Shown: in pieces, positions 25,742-34,535 of the stretch
How positions within the stretch are numbered: the first letter of the stretch is position 1
Layout of the letters: each line of letters starts with the position of its first letter
Assembly (NCBI RefSeq): GCF_001984105.1
Contig: NZ_MTQM01000006.1
Span: forward strand, 232,617-296,616
DNA from: Microbacterium sp. CSI-V
GTDB taxonomy: Bacteria > Actinomycetota > Actinomycetes > Actinomycetales > Microbacteriaceae
DNA: 64,000 nt
Reading direction: 5' to 3'
Position numbers and translations under genes: made by a program
The notes under the pieces: generated by a model
What the model was told of the DNA's origin: nothing
The model's input: only the letters and a program-made list of their open reading frames with translations
Database searches by the model: none

Positions 25742-26502
25742 CGGCGCACCTCGATCCCTTCGGCCGCCATCGCGTCCTTCACCTGGCCGACCGTGAGCTG
25801 ACCGGAGTGGAACACGGATGCCGCGAGCACGGCATCGGCTCCGGCCTCGACGGCCGGGGCGAAGTGCTCGAGGGCGCCGGCGCCACCCGAGGCGATCACG
25901 GGAACCGCGGCGACCTCGCGCATGAGGCGCACGAGTTCGAGGTCGAAGCCCTGCTTCGTGCCGTCGGCGTCGATTGAGTTGACGAGCAGCTCGCCCGCAC
26001 CGCGCTCGACCGCTTCGCGAGCCCACTCGAGCGCGTCGAGCGTGGTCTCGGTGCGGCCGCCGTGCGTCGTCACGACGAAGCCGGAGGGGGTGGATGCCGC
26101 CCGCTTCACGTCGAGCGAGAGCACGATGACCTGCGCGCCGAAACGGTCGGCGATCTCGTCGACGAGCGCAGGACGGGCGATCGCGGCGGAGTTGACGCCG
26201 ATCTTGTCGGCGCCCACCGACAGCAGCCGGGCGACGTCCTCGGCGGAGCGGACTCCCCCGCCGACGGTGAGCGGGATGAACACCTGCTCGGCGGTGCGGC
26301 GGACCACGTCGTACGTCGTCGCGCGCTCGTCGACGGTCGCGGTGACATCCAGGAACGTGATCTCGTCGGCGCCCTGGTCGAAGTAGAGCTTCGCGAGCTC
26401 GACGGGGTCGCCCATGTCGCGGAGGTCCAGGAAGTTCACACCCTTCACGACGCGGCCGGCGGCGACGTCGAGGCAGGGGATGATGCGGCGGGCGAGGGTC
26501 AT
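25738..26502 (-). CDS. hisF: Imidazole glycerol phosphate synthase cyclase subunit
   Basis: 254 residues from ATG at 26502, sharing a base with the hisG stop (TGATG). TIM barrel: [19 protein letters not shown] at the start with the general acid Asp of [35 protein letters not shown] (catalytic Asp) and [12 protein letters not shown]. It accepts ammonia from HisH and forms imidazole glycerol phosphate plus AICAR. HisH and HisA are not in the window. It is translationally coupled to hisG and hisI. Confidence 0.96.
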   Translation of the reverse strand: MTLARRIIPCLDVAAGRVVKGVNFLDLRDMGDPVELAKLYFDQGADEITFLDVTATVDERATTYDVVRRTAEQVFIPLTVGGGVRSAEDVARLLSVGADKIGVNSAAIARPALVDEIADRFGAQVIVLSLDVKRAASTPSGFVVTTHGGRTETTLDALEWAREAVERGAGELLVNSIDADGTKQGFDLELVRLMREVAAVPVIASGGAGALEHFAPAVEAGADAVLAASVFHSGQLTVGQVKDAMAAEGIEVRR

Positions 26503-27344
26503 CAGAGTCTCGCGGCGAGGATCTCGGTCACCAGGATCGCGCGGGCGCCGATCGCGAACAGCTCGTCCATGACGCGGTTCACGTCGCGACGGGGGCTCAT
26601 GACGCGCACGGCCACCCATTCGGGGTCTCGCAGCGGCGAGATCGTGGGCGACTCGAGGCCCGGGGCCACGGCGATCGCCTGCTCGATGAGCGCGGTCGGG
26701 AGGTCGTAGTCGATCAGGACGTACTTGCGCGCGGCGAGCACGCCGCGCAGGCGCCGGAGCAGCGTCTCGGTGCCCTCGACCTCTTCGGGGCCGGCGATCA
26801 GCACGGCATCCGACTCCAGGAGGACGGGACCGAAGATCTCCAGCCCCGCCTGGCGCAGCGTCGTCCCGGTCGAGACGACGTCGGCCACGGCATCCGCCAC
26901 GCCCAACTGCACGGCGGATTCGACCGCGCCGTCCAGCGGCACGATGTCGACCGCGACGCCGCGCTCGTCGAGGAACGCGTCGACGAGGCCGGGGTACGCG
27001 GTGGCGACGCGGAGACCCTGCAGGTCTTCGACATCGGTGAAACGGCCGGGGCGCCCGGCGAAGCGGAACGTGGAACCGGCGAAGCCGAGCGACTCGACCT
27101 CGCGGGCGCCGGGCATCCGCGCGTCCAGCAGGAGGTCGCGGCCCGTGATGCCCACGTCCAGGGCCCCCGATCCGACGTACGTCGCGATGTCACGCGGACG
27201 GAGATAGAAGAACTCGACCTCGTTGACGGGGTCGACGGTGTACAGGTCTTTCGAGTCGCGACGTCCGGTGTACCCGGCCTCCGAGAGCATCTCGGCGGCG
27301 GTCTCGGCGAGCGACCCCTTGTTCGGCACGGCGATTCGCAGCAT
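26502..27344 (-). CDS. hisG: ATP phosphoribosyltransferase (long form)
   Basis: 280 residues from ATG at 27344. It catalyses the first, feedback-controlled step of histidine synthesis. [12 protein letters not shown] and [14 protein letters not shown] (substrate-binding) define the catalytic domains; [15 protein letters not shown] is the PRPP-binding loop. Residues about 205-280 form the extra C-terminal regulatory domain (ALIEQAIAV...[14 protein letters not shown]), so this is the long, HisZ-independent type that binds histidine. hisE lies 47 bp upstream and is probably on the same mRNA. Confidence 0.96.
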   Translation of the reverse strand: MLRIAVPNKGSLAETAAEMLSEAGYTGRRDSKDLYTVDPVNEVEFFYLRPRDIATYVGSGALDVGITGRDLLLDARMPGAREVESLGFAGSTFRFAGRPGRFTDVEDLQGLRVATAYPGLVDAFLDERGVAVDIVPLDGAVESAVQLGVADAVADVVSTGTTLRQAGLEIFGPVLLESDAVLIAGPEEVEGTETLLRRLRGVLAARKYVLIDYDLPTALIEQAIAVAPGLESPTISPLRDPEWVAVRVMSPRRDVNRVMDELFAIGARAILVTEILAARL

Positions 27345-27391
27345 GACGGGGGCTTTCGTGTGAGGTGAAGGGGGTGAGCGCGGGTGCGGGC

Positions 27392-27655
27392 TCAGAGATG
27401 TCGGTAGACGTCCGCGAGCGTCAGGCCCTTCGCGAGCATGAGCGTCTGCAGGTGGTACAGCAGCTGCGAGATCTCCTCCGCAGCGGCTTCGTCGGACTCG
27501 TACTCGGCGGCCATCCACACTTCGGCGGCTTCCTCGACGATCTTCTTGCCGATGGCGTGGACCCCGGCATCGAGCTGGGCAACGGTGCCGGAGCCGGTGG
27601 GGCGCTCGACGGCCTTTGCACTGAGCTCGGCGAACAGGTCGTCGAAGGTCTTCAC
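27392..27655 (-). CDS. hisE: Phosphoribosyl-ATP pyrophosphatase
   Basis: 87 residues, the standard size of the monofunctional enzyme. MazG-like helices carry the metal-binding pattern [15 protein letters not shown] and [15 protein letters not shown] (acidic residues). It hydrolyses phosphoribosyl-ATP to phosphoribosyl-AMP, step 2 of histidine synthesis. GTG start at 27655 with a TACCCT hexamer 6 bp upstream and no ribosome binding site, so a leaderless mRNA is likely. It heads the hisE-hisG-hisF-hisI run. Confidence 0.93.
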   Translation of the reverse strand: MKTFDDLFAELSAKAVERPTGSGTVAQLDAGVHAIGKKIVEEAAEVWMAAEYESDEAAAEEISQLLYHLQTLMLAKGLTLADVYRHL

Positions 27656-27661
27656 TCTTCT

Positions 27662-27667
27662 AGGGTA
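27662..27667 (-). promoter_or_regulatory. Putative -10 hexamer of the hisE-G-F-I operon (leaderless)
   Basis: TACCCT on the minus strand, 6 bp before the GTG of hisE. No T-box, leader peptide or attenuator is possible in such a short leader. Confidence 0.5.
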
Positions 27668-27715
27668 TCGGCTCGGCGGGGCGCCGGATGTCGTGCGCGG
27701 TCGGGACGGCTGCGT

Positions 27716-28375
27716 TCAGTGCGCGTGGCGGGCGGCGGCGGAGCGCAGCGACTGGATCGCGCGGTCCGGGTCGTCGGCGCCGAACACCGCGGAACCGGCG
27801 ACGAACGTGTCGGCCCCGGCCTCGGCGGCCTGCGCGATCGTGGACTCGCCGATGCCGCCGTCGACCTGCAGCCACACGCTCGACCCGCGGCGGCGGGCCT
27901 CGTCGGCCAGGCTCCGCAGCTTCGGCATGGTCTCGGGCATGAAGGACTGGCCTCCGAAGCCGGGCTCCACGGTCATCACGAGGATCTGGTCGAACTCGTT
28001 CAGCACCTCGAACAGGTTCTCCACCGGCGTCGCGGGCTTCACGGCCACGCCCGCGCGGGCGCCGATCGAACGGAGCGTCCGGGCCAGGGCGACGGGCGAC
28101 GCCGCAGCCTCGAGATGGAAGGTGACGGATGCCGCGCCGAGCTCGGCGTATTCCGGAGCCCACCGGTCGGGGTCGTCGATCATCAGGTGCACGTCGAGCG
28201 GGACGGGGCTCGTCTCTTGGATGCGACCGACCATCTGCGGGCCGAAGGTGAGGTTCGGCACGAAGTGATTGTCCATGACGTCGACGTGCACGAAGTCCGC
28301 CCCCGAGATGCGGGCGAGCTCCGCCTGCATGTTCACGAAGTCGGCGGCGAGGATGCTCGGATTGATGCGGGGCAC
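27716..28375 (-). CDS. rpe: Ribulose-phosphate 3-epimerase
   Basis: 219 residues. It interconverts ribulose-5-phosphate and xylulose-5-phosphate in the pentose phosphate pathway. INPSILAADF opens the barrel; HVDVMDNHFVPNLTFGP holds metal His and catalytic Asp; HLMIDDPDRW and VMTVEPGFGGQSFM follow; QVDGGIGESTI holds the second catalytic Asp and GSAVFGADDP the phosphate loop. GTG start; GATAAT lies 6 bp upstream (28382-28387) with GGAGGT directly abutting the start codon, too close to act as a Shine-Dalgarno sequence. Element B (28411-28473) separates it from rsmB. Confidence 0.96.
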   Translation of the reverse strand: MPRINPSILAADFVNMQAELARISGADFVHVDVMDNHFVPNLTFGPQMVGRIQETSPVPLDVHLMIDDPDRWAPEYAELGAASVTFHLEAAASPVALARTLRSIGARAGVAVKPATPVENLFEVLNEFDQILVMTVEPGFGGQSFMPETMPKLRSLADEARRRGSSVWLQVDGGIGESTIAQAAEAGADTFVAGSAVFGADDPDRAIQSLRSAAARHAH

Positions 28376-28381
28376 ACCTCC

Positions 28382-28387
28382 ATTATC
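28382..28387 (-). promoter_or_regulatory. Possible -10 hexamer of rpe
   Basis: GATAAT on the minus strand, 6 bp before the GTG at 28375, the same spacing as the other candidate leaderless promoters in the window, though the first base is G. Confidence 0.35.
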
Positions 28388-28410
28388 GGCGCCCGGTCCG
28401 CCGCACCCTC

Positions 28411-28473
28411 GCGTGAGGGGTCAGAAACTGTCGCTTGGGTCGCGCACAGGCGACAGATCTTGACCCCTCACGC
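28411..28473. repeat. Large intergenic inverted repeat, element B
   Basis: Two 24-nt arms (28411-28434 and 28450-28473) with a 15-nt spacer match at 21 of 24 positions. The mismatches are together in the centre of the arm (between GCGTGAGGGGTCA and CTGTCGC). It begins 1 bp past the rsmB stop and lies 35 bp before rpe. It may terminate rsmB transcription, but its layout matches elements A and C. Confidence 0.8.
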
Positions 28474-28474
28474 G

Positions 28475-29848
28475 TCAGGAGACCCGCCGCAGGAGGGCGA
28501 TCGACATCGCGTCGGTGCCGTGGCGGTGCGGCCAGAGCTGGGCGCGGAGGGAGCCGTCGGACTGGTCGGGCAGGTCGATGTCCGAGCCCGCGATGTCGCG
28601 CACGACGGCGCGCGCGTCCAGCTCCTCCACGCTGCCGCCGAACTCGCGGCGCACCTCGGCGAGCACCCCGGAGGTCTCGGCCAGGTGCGGCGAGCACGTG
28701 ACGTACGCCAGCACCCCTCCCGGCTTCACCGCGCCGAGCCCCGCCCGCACGAGCTCGAGCTGCAGGGCGGTGAGATCGGGCACGTCGGCCGGGGTCTTCC
28801 GCCACCGGGCCTCGGGTCGCCGACGGAGCGCCCCGATTCCGGTGCACGGCGCGTCGACGAGGATGCGGTCGTACTCCCCCGGAGTGCGAGCCGCGCGGTC
28901 ACGGCCGTCCTCCTCGGTCACCTCGACCTCGAGCGGGACGGATGCCACGGCCCGGCGGACGAGCGCGGCCCGGTGCGGCGAGATCTCGTTGGCATCCAGT
29001 CGGACGCCGCCCGCGAGCGCCTCCGCCGCGAGCAGCGCCGTCTTGCCGCCGGGCCCGGCGCACAGGTCGAGCCACCGCTCCCCCGGCTCGATCGGCCGGA
29101 AGCGGCTGAGGGCGAGGGCCGCGAGCTGCGATCCCTCGTCCTGCACGCGGAGGCGACCGTCCGACGCCCGGATGAGCGCCTCGGGGTCTCCGCCGCGGGT
29201 CGTGAACGCCGTTGGCGCGTACCGGGCGGGACGGGCGTCATCGGGGATCGCGGCCAGCCCCGGCAGGGCGACCATCGCCACCCGCGGGGCGTCGTTGTCG
29301 GCGGCCAGCAACGCGTCGAGCTCGTCGGCGCGACTTTCCGCCGCCAGTGCGCGACGGAACGCGCGCACGATCCATACCGGGTGGGAGGTCGTGAGCCCGA
29401 GCCGCTCGTCGTCGCTCCGGGCGGACGCGGTGATGCGGTCCATCCAGTGCCCGGGCGTCTCGCGCGAGACGCGCCGCAGGACGGCGTTCGCGAATCCCGC
29501 GGCCCCGCGCCCGCCGCCGTGGCGACGGGCGAGCTCGACGGACTCGTTCACCGCGGCGTGCGAGGCCACGCGCGTCGAGAGCAGCTGGTGGACACCGAGC
29601 CGCAGCGCGTCGAGCACGGGCGGATCGATGCGGTCCACGGTCCGGTCGGCCGCGGAGGCGATGATCGCGTCGTACGTGCCGCGTCGCCGCAGCGTGCCGT
29701 ACGTCAGCTCGGTCGCGAGACCCGCGTCCTTGGCATCCAGCTTCGCCCGCTCGATCGCGTGCGGCAGGGACAGGTTCGCGTACGCCTCGTCGGCGGAGAC
29801 CGCCCGCAGCACGTCGTACGCGACGGCGCGCGCTCCCTGCACGCTCAT
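28475..29848 (-). CDS. rsmB: 16S rRNA (cytosine-5-)-methyltransferase RsmB family
   Basis: 457 residues. The N-terminal NusB-like RNA-binding domain (about 1-140, ARAVAYDVLRAV and NAVLRRV) is followed by a SAM-dependent methyltransferase domain: LDLCAGPGGKTALLA (motif I), VDAPCTGIGALRRRPEARW (motif IV with Cys) and YVTCSPHLAET (motif VI, the catalytic Cys in TCS). It methylates a cytosine of 16S rRNA (m5C967 in E. coli). The start overlaps the fmt stop by 4 bp, so fmt and rsmB are coupled, an arrangement conserved across bacteria. Element B follows the stop. Confidence 0.94.
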   Translation of the reverse strand: MSVQGARAVAYDVLRAVSADEAYANLSLPHAIERAKLDAKDAGLATELTYGTLRRRGTYDAIIASAADRTVDRIDPPVLDALRLGVHQLLSTRVASHAAVNESVELARRHGGGRGAAGFANAVLRRVSRETPGHWMDRITASARSDDERLGLTTSHPVWIVRAFRRALAAESRADELDALLAADNDAPRVAMVALPGLAAIPDDARPARYAPTAFTTRGGDPEALIRASDGRLRVQDEGSQLAALALSRFRPIEPGERWLDLCAGPGGKTALLAAEALAGGVRLDANEISPHRAALVRRAVASVPLEVEVTEEDGRDRAARTPGEYDRILVDAPCTGIGALRRRPEARWRKTPADVPDLTALQLELVRAGLGAVKPGGVLAYVTCSPHLAETSGVLAEVRREFGGSVEELDARAVVRDIAGSDIDLPDQSDGSLRAQLWPHRHGTDAMSIALLRRVS

Positions 29849-30762
29849 GAGCCCAGCACCGGGTTCTCGACGCGGAGGCCGCGGAACCAGTCGCCCGCGG
29901 GCATCGCGCCCTTGCCGGCGGGCTGCACGGTCTCGAGTCGCAACGGCGCGCTCGCCGTTCCGACCAGGATCTCGCGACCGGATGCCACGACCCGGCCCGG
30001 CGGGACCGGGTCCGCCGTGCTCGCAGCGGCGCGCAGCACCTTGAACCGTGCCCCCTCGAACGTCGTGTGCGCGCCGGGTTCGGGCGTGACACCGGCGATC
30101 CGCGCGCGGAGGGTTTCGGCATCCCGCGAGAAGTCGAGGGCGCCGTCGTCGAGGGTCAGCTTCGGCGCGAGCGTCGGCTCACCCTGCTGCGGGACCGCGA
30201 GCGCCGTCCCCTCGGCGATGCCGTCGACGACACGCGCGAGCAGCGGCGCGCCGACCACGGCGAGAGCGTCGAGGACCTCGCCCGCGGTGGCGTTCCACGG
30301 CACCTCGTACCGCTCCTCGGCGAAGACGTCGCCGGCATCCAGTTCGGCCACCAGCTGGAACACGCTCGCGCCGGTCTCGCGGTCGCCGGCGATCAACGCG
30401 CGCTGCACGGGGGCGGCGCCGCGCCAGCGCGGGAGCAGCGAGAAGTGCAGATTGATCCAGCCGTGCGCGGGCGCCGACAACAGCGGCTCGCGTACGAGAC
30501 CGCCGTAGGCGACGATGACGCCGAGATCCGGCTCCAGCGCGGTGATGCGGGCGGTGGCGTCGGCATCCAGACGGTCGGCTTTGATCGTCGGGAGCCCGAG
30601 CTCCTCCGCCTGCTGGGCGACCGGGGACGGGGTCAGCAGGCGCTTCCGGCCGAGCGGCGCGTCGGAACGGGTGACGACGGCAGCGATCTCGTGCGGACCC
30701 TCCGCCAGGACGCGGAGGGAGGGGACGGCGACGGCGGGGGTGCCGGCGAAGACGAGGCGCAT
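29845..30762 (-). CDS. fmt: Methionyl-tRNA formyltransferase
   Basis: 305 residues from ATG at 30762, chosen because GAGGAG lies 5 bp upstream and MRLVFAGTPAVAVPSL is the family N-terminus; the longer frame to 30897 has no homology. It formylates initiator Met-tRNA with 10-formyl-THF. The catalytic region HGWINLHFSLLPRWRGAAPVQRAL (Asn, His) and TGASVFQLVAELDAGDVF (catalytic Asp) are intact, followed by the C-terminal OB-like domain (about 205-305). Coupled to rsmB. Confidence 0.95.
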   Translation of the reverse strand: MRLVFAGTPAVAVPSLRVLAEGPHEIAAVVTRSDAPLGRKRLLTPSPVAQQAEELGLPTIKADRLDADATARITALEPDLGVIVAYGGLVREPLLSAPAHGWINLHFSLLPRWRGAAPVQRALIAGDRETGASVFQLVAELDAGDVFAEERYEVPWNATAGEVLDALAVVGAPLLARVVDGIAEGTALAVPQQGEPTLAPKLTLDDGALDFSRDAETLRARIAGVTPEPGAHTTFEGARFKVLRAAASTADPVPPGRVVASGREILVGTASAPLRLETVQPAGKGAMPAGDWFRGLRVENPVLGS

Positions 30763-30811
30763 GGTTCTCCTCACGCTTCGGATGCGGGTGGGTGGGACCG
30801 GGCGGCGGCGC

Positions 30812-32794
30812 TCAGAGGTCGGGCTCGGGGAGGTCGAGCCGCACTCTGAGTGTATTCCGCGGTCTCGGCCCCTTCTCCTTCGTCGACTTGCGCGCACGCA
30901 GGGCGTCGGCGATCACGCCGGCGCGGAGCGCGTCCGCGACGGCGCGGCCGTGCGCGTAGTCGAACCGCACCAGGGCACGCGACGTCGGGGCATCGGGCGC
31001 CGTGGACGTGTCGACCGGGCCGAGGACGGCGAGGGCATCGAGATCGGGGACCGCGGCGCGCACCTCGGCGAGGAGCGTGTCGACGCTCCGCGCGTGTCCT
31101 TCGACGCTCGCGACGCGCACGGCGGGCGGCATCCGCAGAGGTGCGCGGTCGACCAGCTCGGCACGGGCGTAGGCGGGCTGGGTCCAGGTTGCGAGTGCGC
31201 GGGCCACGGGACCGGCGACGCCCACCAGATGCACGGGCGCGCCGGGGGCGGCGAGGGCGGCTGCGTTCGACCACCAGCGCAGACAGTGCTCGCCGACCCG
31301 CAGCGCCTCGTTCTGCAGCATGCGGTCGCCGTCGAGCAGGATCACGGCCCGGTATCCGCCGCGCGCGATCGGTTCTGCCCCGCGCGTGGCGATCACCAGG
31401 GCCGGGGCGGCATCCACCTCCGCGACCGGGTGGGCGCCGTCGGCGATGATCACGCGCGTGTTCGGGAAGGCGCGGCCCAGTTCGTCCGCCGTGCGCTCGC
31501 TGCCCGACGAGGCCATCCGCAGCTTCGCGGAGCCGCAATGCCCGCAGGTCCACGCGTGGGCACTGCGACCGCACCACGCGCACACCGGAACCGCACCCGG
31601 ACGTGCGGCCCGGAGGGGGCCGGCGCAGTGGGCGCAGCGCGCGGGGCGACGGCAGTCGGCGCAGACCAGCGACGGCGCATAGCCGGGGCGGGCGACCTGC
31701 ACGAGGACGGGCCCCTGGGCGAGCGCCTCGCGCGCCGCCGCGAACGCCGAGGACGGGACGCGTGCCTGGCGCGACTCCCCCTCCCTCGTCGCGCTGAGCA
31801 CCACCCGCGGACTCTGTCGGCGCTTCGGCGCCACCTCCCGCACGTAGCCCACCTCGACCAGGCGCTGCACGTCCGTCGAGCGCGTGTGGCCGGCGAAGAC
31901 GAGCGCGGACCCTTCCAGCTCCTGCCGCACGAGCGCCGCGTCGCGCGCGTGCACGCCCGGGGCGAGGGGCTCGGCGAGCAGCGAGTCGCCGTCGTCCCAG
32001 AGCGCGACGAGGCCCGTGTCGTGGGCGGGGGCGTACACCGCCGAGCGGCGCCCCACGACGATCACCGGGACGGGTGCGAGGGTGCGCAGGTACTGGCCGT
32101 AACGCACCGGACCCGATTGGTCGGCGTCGTCGCGGACCACGGCCTCGGGTGGCACGAGGTCGGCCAGTGCCGCCATGAGCTGCGCCTGGTCGCGGTAGTC
32201 GGGCACGACCAGCACCGCGCTCCTCCCCCGTGCGAGCGTGTGCACCGCTGCCGCGGCGAGGACATCGGCCCACGCGCCGCGCGGAAGGTCGCCCGTCGTG
32301 TGCGGAGGGGCGTCGAGCGCGATGCGCTCGCCGGAGTCGAGGGCGTCCGGCAGGCCGACGAAAGGCGCCAGCAGCGCGTCGGCACGAACCAGGGATGCCG
32401 CGGGCACCACCGGCGCCTCGGGCGTGGGCGACGCCAGCCAGGCCTTCTCGGCCCGCACCATGCGTTTCGGGACGGCGAGGCGCAGCACGTCGCTCACCGA
32501 CCCGGCGGCACGGTCGGCGACCCTGCGCGCGAGCGCGAAGAGCCGCTCCGGGAGCACCGGCATCGTCGAGACGACACTCTCGACCGACGACAGCGGTCGT
32601 TCGCTGCCGTCGTCGGACACGACCTCGATCACGAAGGCATCCATCATCCGTCCGGCGGACCGCAGCGGCACCTTGACGCGCACGCCGGGGACGACGTCCG
32701 CGACCAGCGGATGCGGAATCGCGTAGTCGAGCAGGCGGTCGAGTTGGGGAACCGGGGAGTCCAGCTGCACCCGCGCGACGCGGCGCGCGCTCAC
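30812..32794 (-). CDS. priA: PriA-like primosomal protein N', helicase motifs degenerate
   Basis: 660 residues. The N-terminal 3'-DNA-binding domain (VQLDSPVPQLDRLLDYAIP, VKVPLRSAGRMMDAFV) and the four-pair zinc-binding region (CADC, CAHC, CAWC, CGHC at about residues 378-420) are clear. The Walker A site that reads GxTGSGKT in E. coli PriA is absent (TTGDLPRGAWADV in its place), and the DEEH box is replaced by LWDDGDSLL. The helicase is therefore almost certainly inactive as an ATPase; this degenerate form is known for actinobacteria. Role: DNA-binding restart or scaffold function. It lies between metK and fmt, as is conserved. Confidence 0.9.
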   Translation of the reverse strand: MSARRVARVQLDSPVPQLDRLLDYAIPHPLVADVVPGVRVKVPLRSAGRMMDAFVIEVVSDDGSERPLSSVESVVSTMPVLPERLFALARRVADRAAGSVSDVLRLAVPKRMVRAEKAWLASPTPEAPVVPAASLVRADALLAPFVGLPDALDSGERIALDAPPHTTGDLPRGAWADVLAAAAVHTLARGRSAVLVVPDYRDQAQLMAALADLVPPEAVVRDDADQSGPVRYGQYLRTLAPVPVIVVGRRSAVYAPAHDTGLVALWDDGDSLLAEPLAPGVHARDAALVRQELEGSALVFAGHTRSTDVQRLVEVGYVREVAPKRRQSPRVVLSATREGESRQARVPSSAFAAAREALAQGPVLVQVARPGYAPSLVCADCRRPARCAHCAGPLRAARPGAVPVCAWCGRSAHAWTCGHCGSAKLRMASSGSERTADELGRAFPNTRVIIADGAHPVAEVDAAPALVIATRGAEPIARGGYRAVILLDGDRMLQNEALRVGEHCLRWWSNAAALAAPGAPVHLVGVAGPVARALATWTQPAYARAELVDRAPLRMPPAVRVASVEGHARSVDTLLAEVRAAVPDLDALAVLGPVDTSTAPDAPTSRALVRFDYAHGRAVADALRAGVIADALRARKSTKEKGPRPRNTLRVRLDLPEPDL

Positions 32795-32899
32795 GCGGCG
32801 GCTCCGTCCGCACTCCGGCGCGCACGGCGACGCGGAGCGCGGGGAACGGATGCCAGGGCTGCGGCGACGCGGTGCACGCCCGGCGCGGGCGCCCCCACG

Positions 32900-34093
32900 T
32901 CAGAGACCGGCGGCGGTGCGCAGCGGGTCCAAGCGGTCGGTGCGCTCCCACGTGAAGTCGGGCAGTTCGCGGCCGAAGTGACCGTACGCCGCGGTCTGCG
33001 CGTAGATCGGGCGCAGCAGGTCGAGCTGGTCGATGATCGCCTTCGGGCGCAGGTCGAACACCTCGCGGATGGCGTTCACGATCGTCTCGTCGGCGACGTG
33101 CGCCGTGCCGAACGACTCGACGTACAGCCCCACCGGGTTCGCCTTGCCGATCGCGTACGCGACCTGCACCTCGAGGCGGTCGGCCAGGCCCGCCGCGACG
33201 GCGTTCTTCGCGACCCAGCGCATGGCGTAGGCCGCCGAGCGGTCGACCTTGGACGGATCCTTGCCGCTGAAGGCTCCGCCGCCGTGACGCGAGGCCCCGC
33301 CGTAGGTGTCGATGATGATCTTGCGGCCGGTGAGGCCGGCGTCGCCCTTGGGGCCGCCGATCACGAACGGGCCGGCCGGGTTGATGTAGTACTGCACGTC
33401 GGGCAGGTCGAGACCGGTGTCGCGCAGCACCGGGTCGATGACCTCGGCCTGCACGAGCGCGCGCAACTCCTCCTGCGAGATGTCGGGGTGGTGCTGCGTC
33501 GAGAGCACGACGGAGTCGACCGTCCGCGGCGTGTGGCCGTCGTAGCCCAGGGTGACCTGGGTCTTCCCGTCGGGACGCAGGAACGGCAGCGTGCCGTCTT
33601 TCCGGACGGAGGCCAGGCGCTCGGCGATGCGGTGAGCCGTCCACGCGGCCATCGGCATGAGCTGGGGCGTCTCGTTGGTGGCGAAACCGAACATGATGCC
33701 CTGGTCGCCCGCGCCCTGCAGGTCGCGCGGATCGATCGAGCCGCGCTCGCGCTGCTCGAACGCCTTGTTCACGCCGGCGGCGATGTCGGACGACTGCGCG
33801 CCGATCGACACGCTGACGCCGCACGAGTCGCCGTCGAAGCCGGTCTCGCTGGAGGTGTACCCGATGCGGTTGACGACGTCGCGCACGATCGCGGGGATCT
33901 CGACATATGCGCTCGTGGAGACCTCACCCGCGACGTGCACCAGGCCGGTGGTCACGAGGGTCTCGACGGCGACGCGTCCGGACGGGTCCTCGGTGAGGAT
34001 GGCATCCAGGATGCTGTCGGAGATCTGGTCGCAGATCTTGTCGGGGTGTCCTTCCGTGACGGACTCGGACGTGAACAGGCGCAGGTCGGTCAA
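32900..34093 (-). CDS. metK: S-adenosylmethionine synthetase
   Basis: 397 residues from TTG at 34093, chosen because GGGAG lies about 5 bp before it and [20 protein letters not shown] must be at the very N-terminus; the frame extends to another TTG at 34132 with no homology. It makes SAM from ATP and methionine. [12 protein letters not shown] (ATP-binding hexapeptide region) and [16 protein letters not shown] (P-loop-like) are intact. No SAM-responsive leader could be recognised. In many actinobacteria coaBC lies between rpoZ and metK; here the 116-bp gap holds only a hairpin. Confidence 0.94.
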   Translation of the reverse strand: MTDLRLFTSESVTEGHPDKICDQISDSILDAILTEDPSGRVAVETLVTTGLVHVAGEVSTSAYVEIPAIVRDVVNRIGYTSSETGFDGDSCGVSVSIGAQSSDIAAGVNKAFEQRERGSIDPRDLQGAGDQGIMFGFATNETPQLMPMAAWTAHRIAERLASVRKDGTLPFLRPDGKTQVTLGYDGHTPRTVDSVVLSTQHHPDISQEELRALVQAEVIDPVLRDTGLDLPDVQYYINPAGPFVIGGPKGDAGLTGRKIIIDTYGGASRHGGGAFSGKDPSKVDRSAAYAMRWVAKNAVAAGLADRLEVQVAYAIGKANPVGLYVESFGTAHVADETIVNAIREVFDLRPKAIIDQLDLLRPIYAQTAAYGHFGRELPDFTWERTDRLDPLRTAAGL

Positions 34094-34134
34094 GACGACT
34101 CCCGGTCGGTTTCGGGCTGGGGACGGGCACAAGT

Positions 34135-34167
34135 ATGCCCCGGACGGCGGACAGCCGCCCGGGGCAT
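34135..34167 (-). terminator. Hairpin terminator after rpoZ
   Basis: 14-bp stem with one mismatch (ATGCCCCGGACGGC against GCCGCCCGGGGCAT) and a 5-nt loop, 42 bp past the rpoZ stop. It separates the pyr-gmk-rpoZ block from metK. Confidence 0.75.
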
Positions 34168-34209
34168 CGTCACATCTGTGAACAGATCACGAGATGCGTC
34201 GGCTGTGGA

Positions 34210-34464
34210 TTACTCCGCAGCCTTGAGGCGCAGCTTGTCCTCGTGGATCTCGTGCAGCGCGATCGTCAGCGGCTTGTCCTCGACGGTGGAGTCGACGAGC
34301 GGGCCCACATTGTCGAAGAGGTTGCCCTCGTGAAGGTCGGAGTAGTAGTCGTTGATCTGGCGCGCGCGCTTGGACGCGTAGATCACGAGCTGGTACTTGG
34401 AGTCGACCTTGTCGAGCAGCGCGTCGATGGGCGGGTCGATGATGCCCTTGTCACGTCCGGCCAT
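34210..34464 (-). CDS. rpoZ: RNA polymerase omega subunit
   Basis: 84 residues from ATG at 34464, with a strong AGGAGG ribosome binding site. The conserved [20 protein letters not shown] and [12 protein letters not shown] match the omega family MPxxDxLLxxVxSKYxLV/ARRARQIN pattern. It stabilises the beta' subunit in RNA polymerase. It is 68 bp downstream of the mIHF-gmk fusion gene, the conserved order. A TAGAAT hexamer (34530-34535) overlapping the gmk stop may provide an extra promoter. Confidence 0.95.
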   Translation of the reverse strand: MAGRDKGIIDPPIDALLDKVDSKYQLVIYASKRARQINDYYSDLHEGNLFDNVGPLVDSTVEDKPLTIALHEIHEDKLRLKAAE

Positions 34465-34529
34465 GGGGAACCTCCTGGTTCGGCGGGATGGGGTGGATGC
34501 GGCGCCCGTCGGCGCCGAAGCATCCTCGT

Positions 34530-34535
34530 ATTCTA
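34530..34535 (-). promoter_or_regulatory. Putative -10 of rpoZ overlapping the gmk stop
   Basis: TAGAAT on the minus strand (5 of 6 match to TATAAT). Its TAG is the stop codon of the gmk fusion. It gives a leader of about 59 nt with the AGGAGG site. Confidence 0.45.

Noticed and set aside
27365..30508. 1047-codon plus-strand open frame
   Set aside because: Antisense to hisE, rpe, rsmB and fmt; low-complexity Arg/Ala composition; crosses several real genes.
34174..34187. ATCTGT-GA-ACAGAT palindrome
   Set aside because: 6-bp arms, lies between the rpoZ stop and its terminator hairpin, where neither an operator nor an extra terminator makes sense; likely chance.
34094..34209. SAM riboswitch upstream of metK
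   Set aside because: No conserved SAM aptamer core could be recognised; the gap contains a terminator-like hairpin of rpoZ, and the metK leader would be very short.
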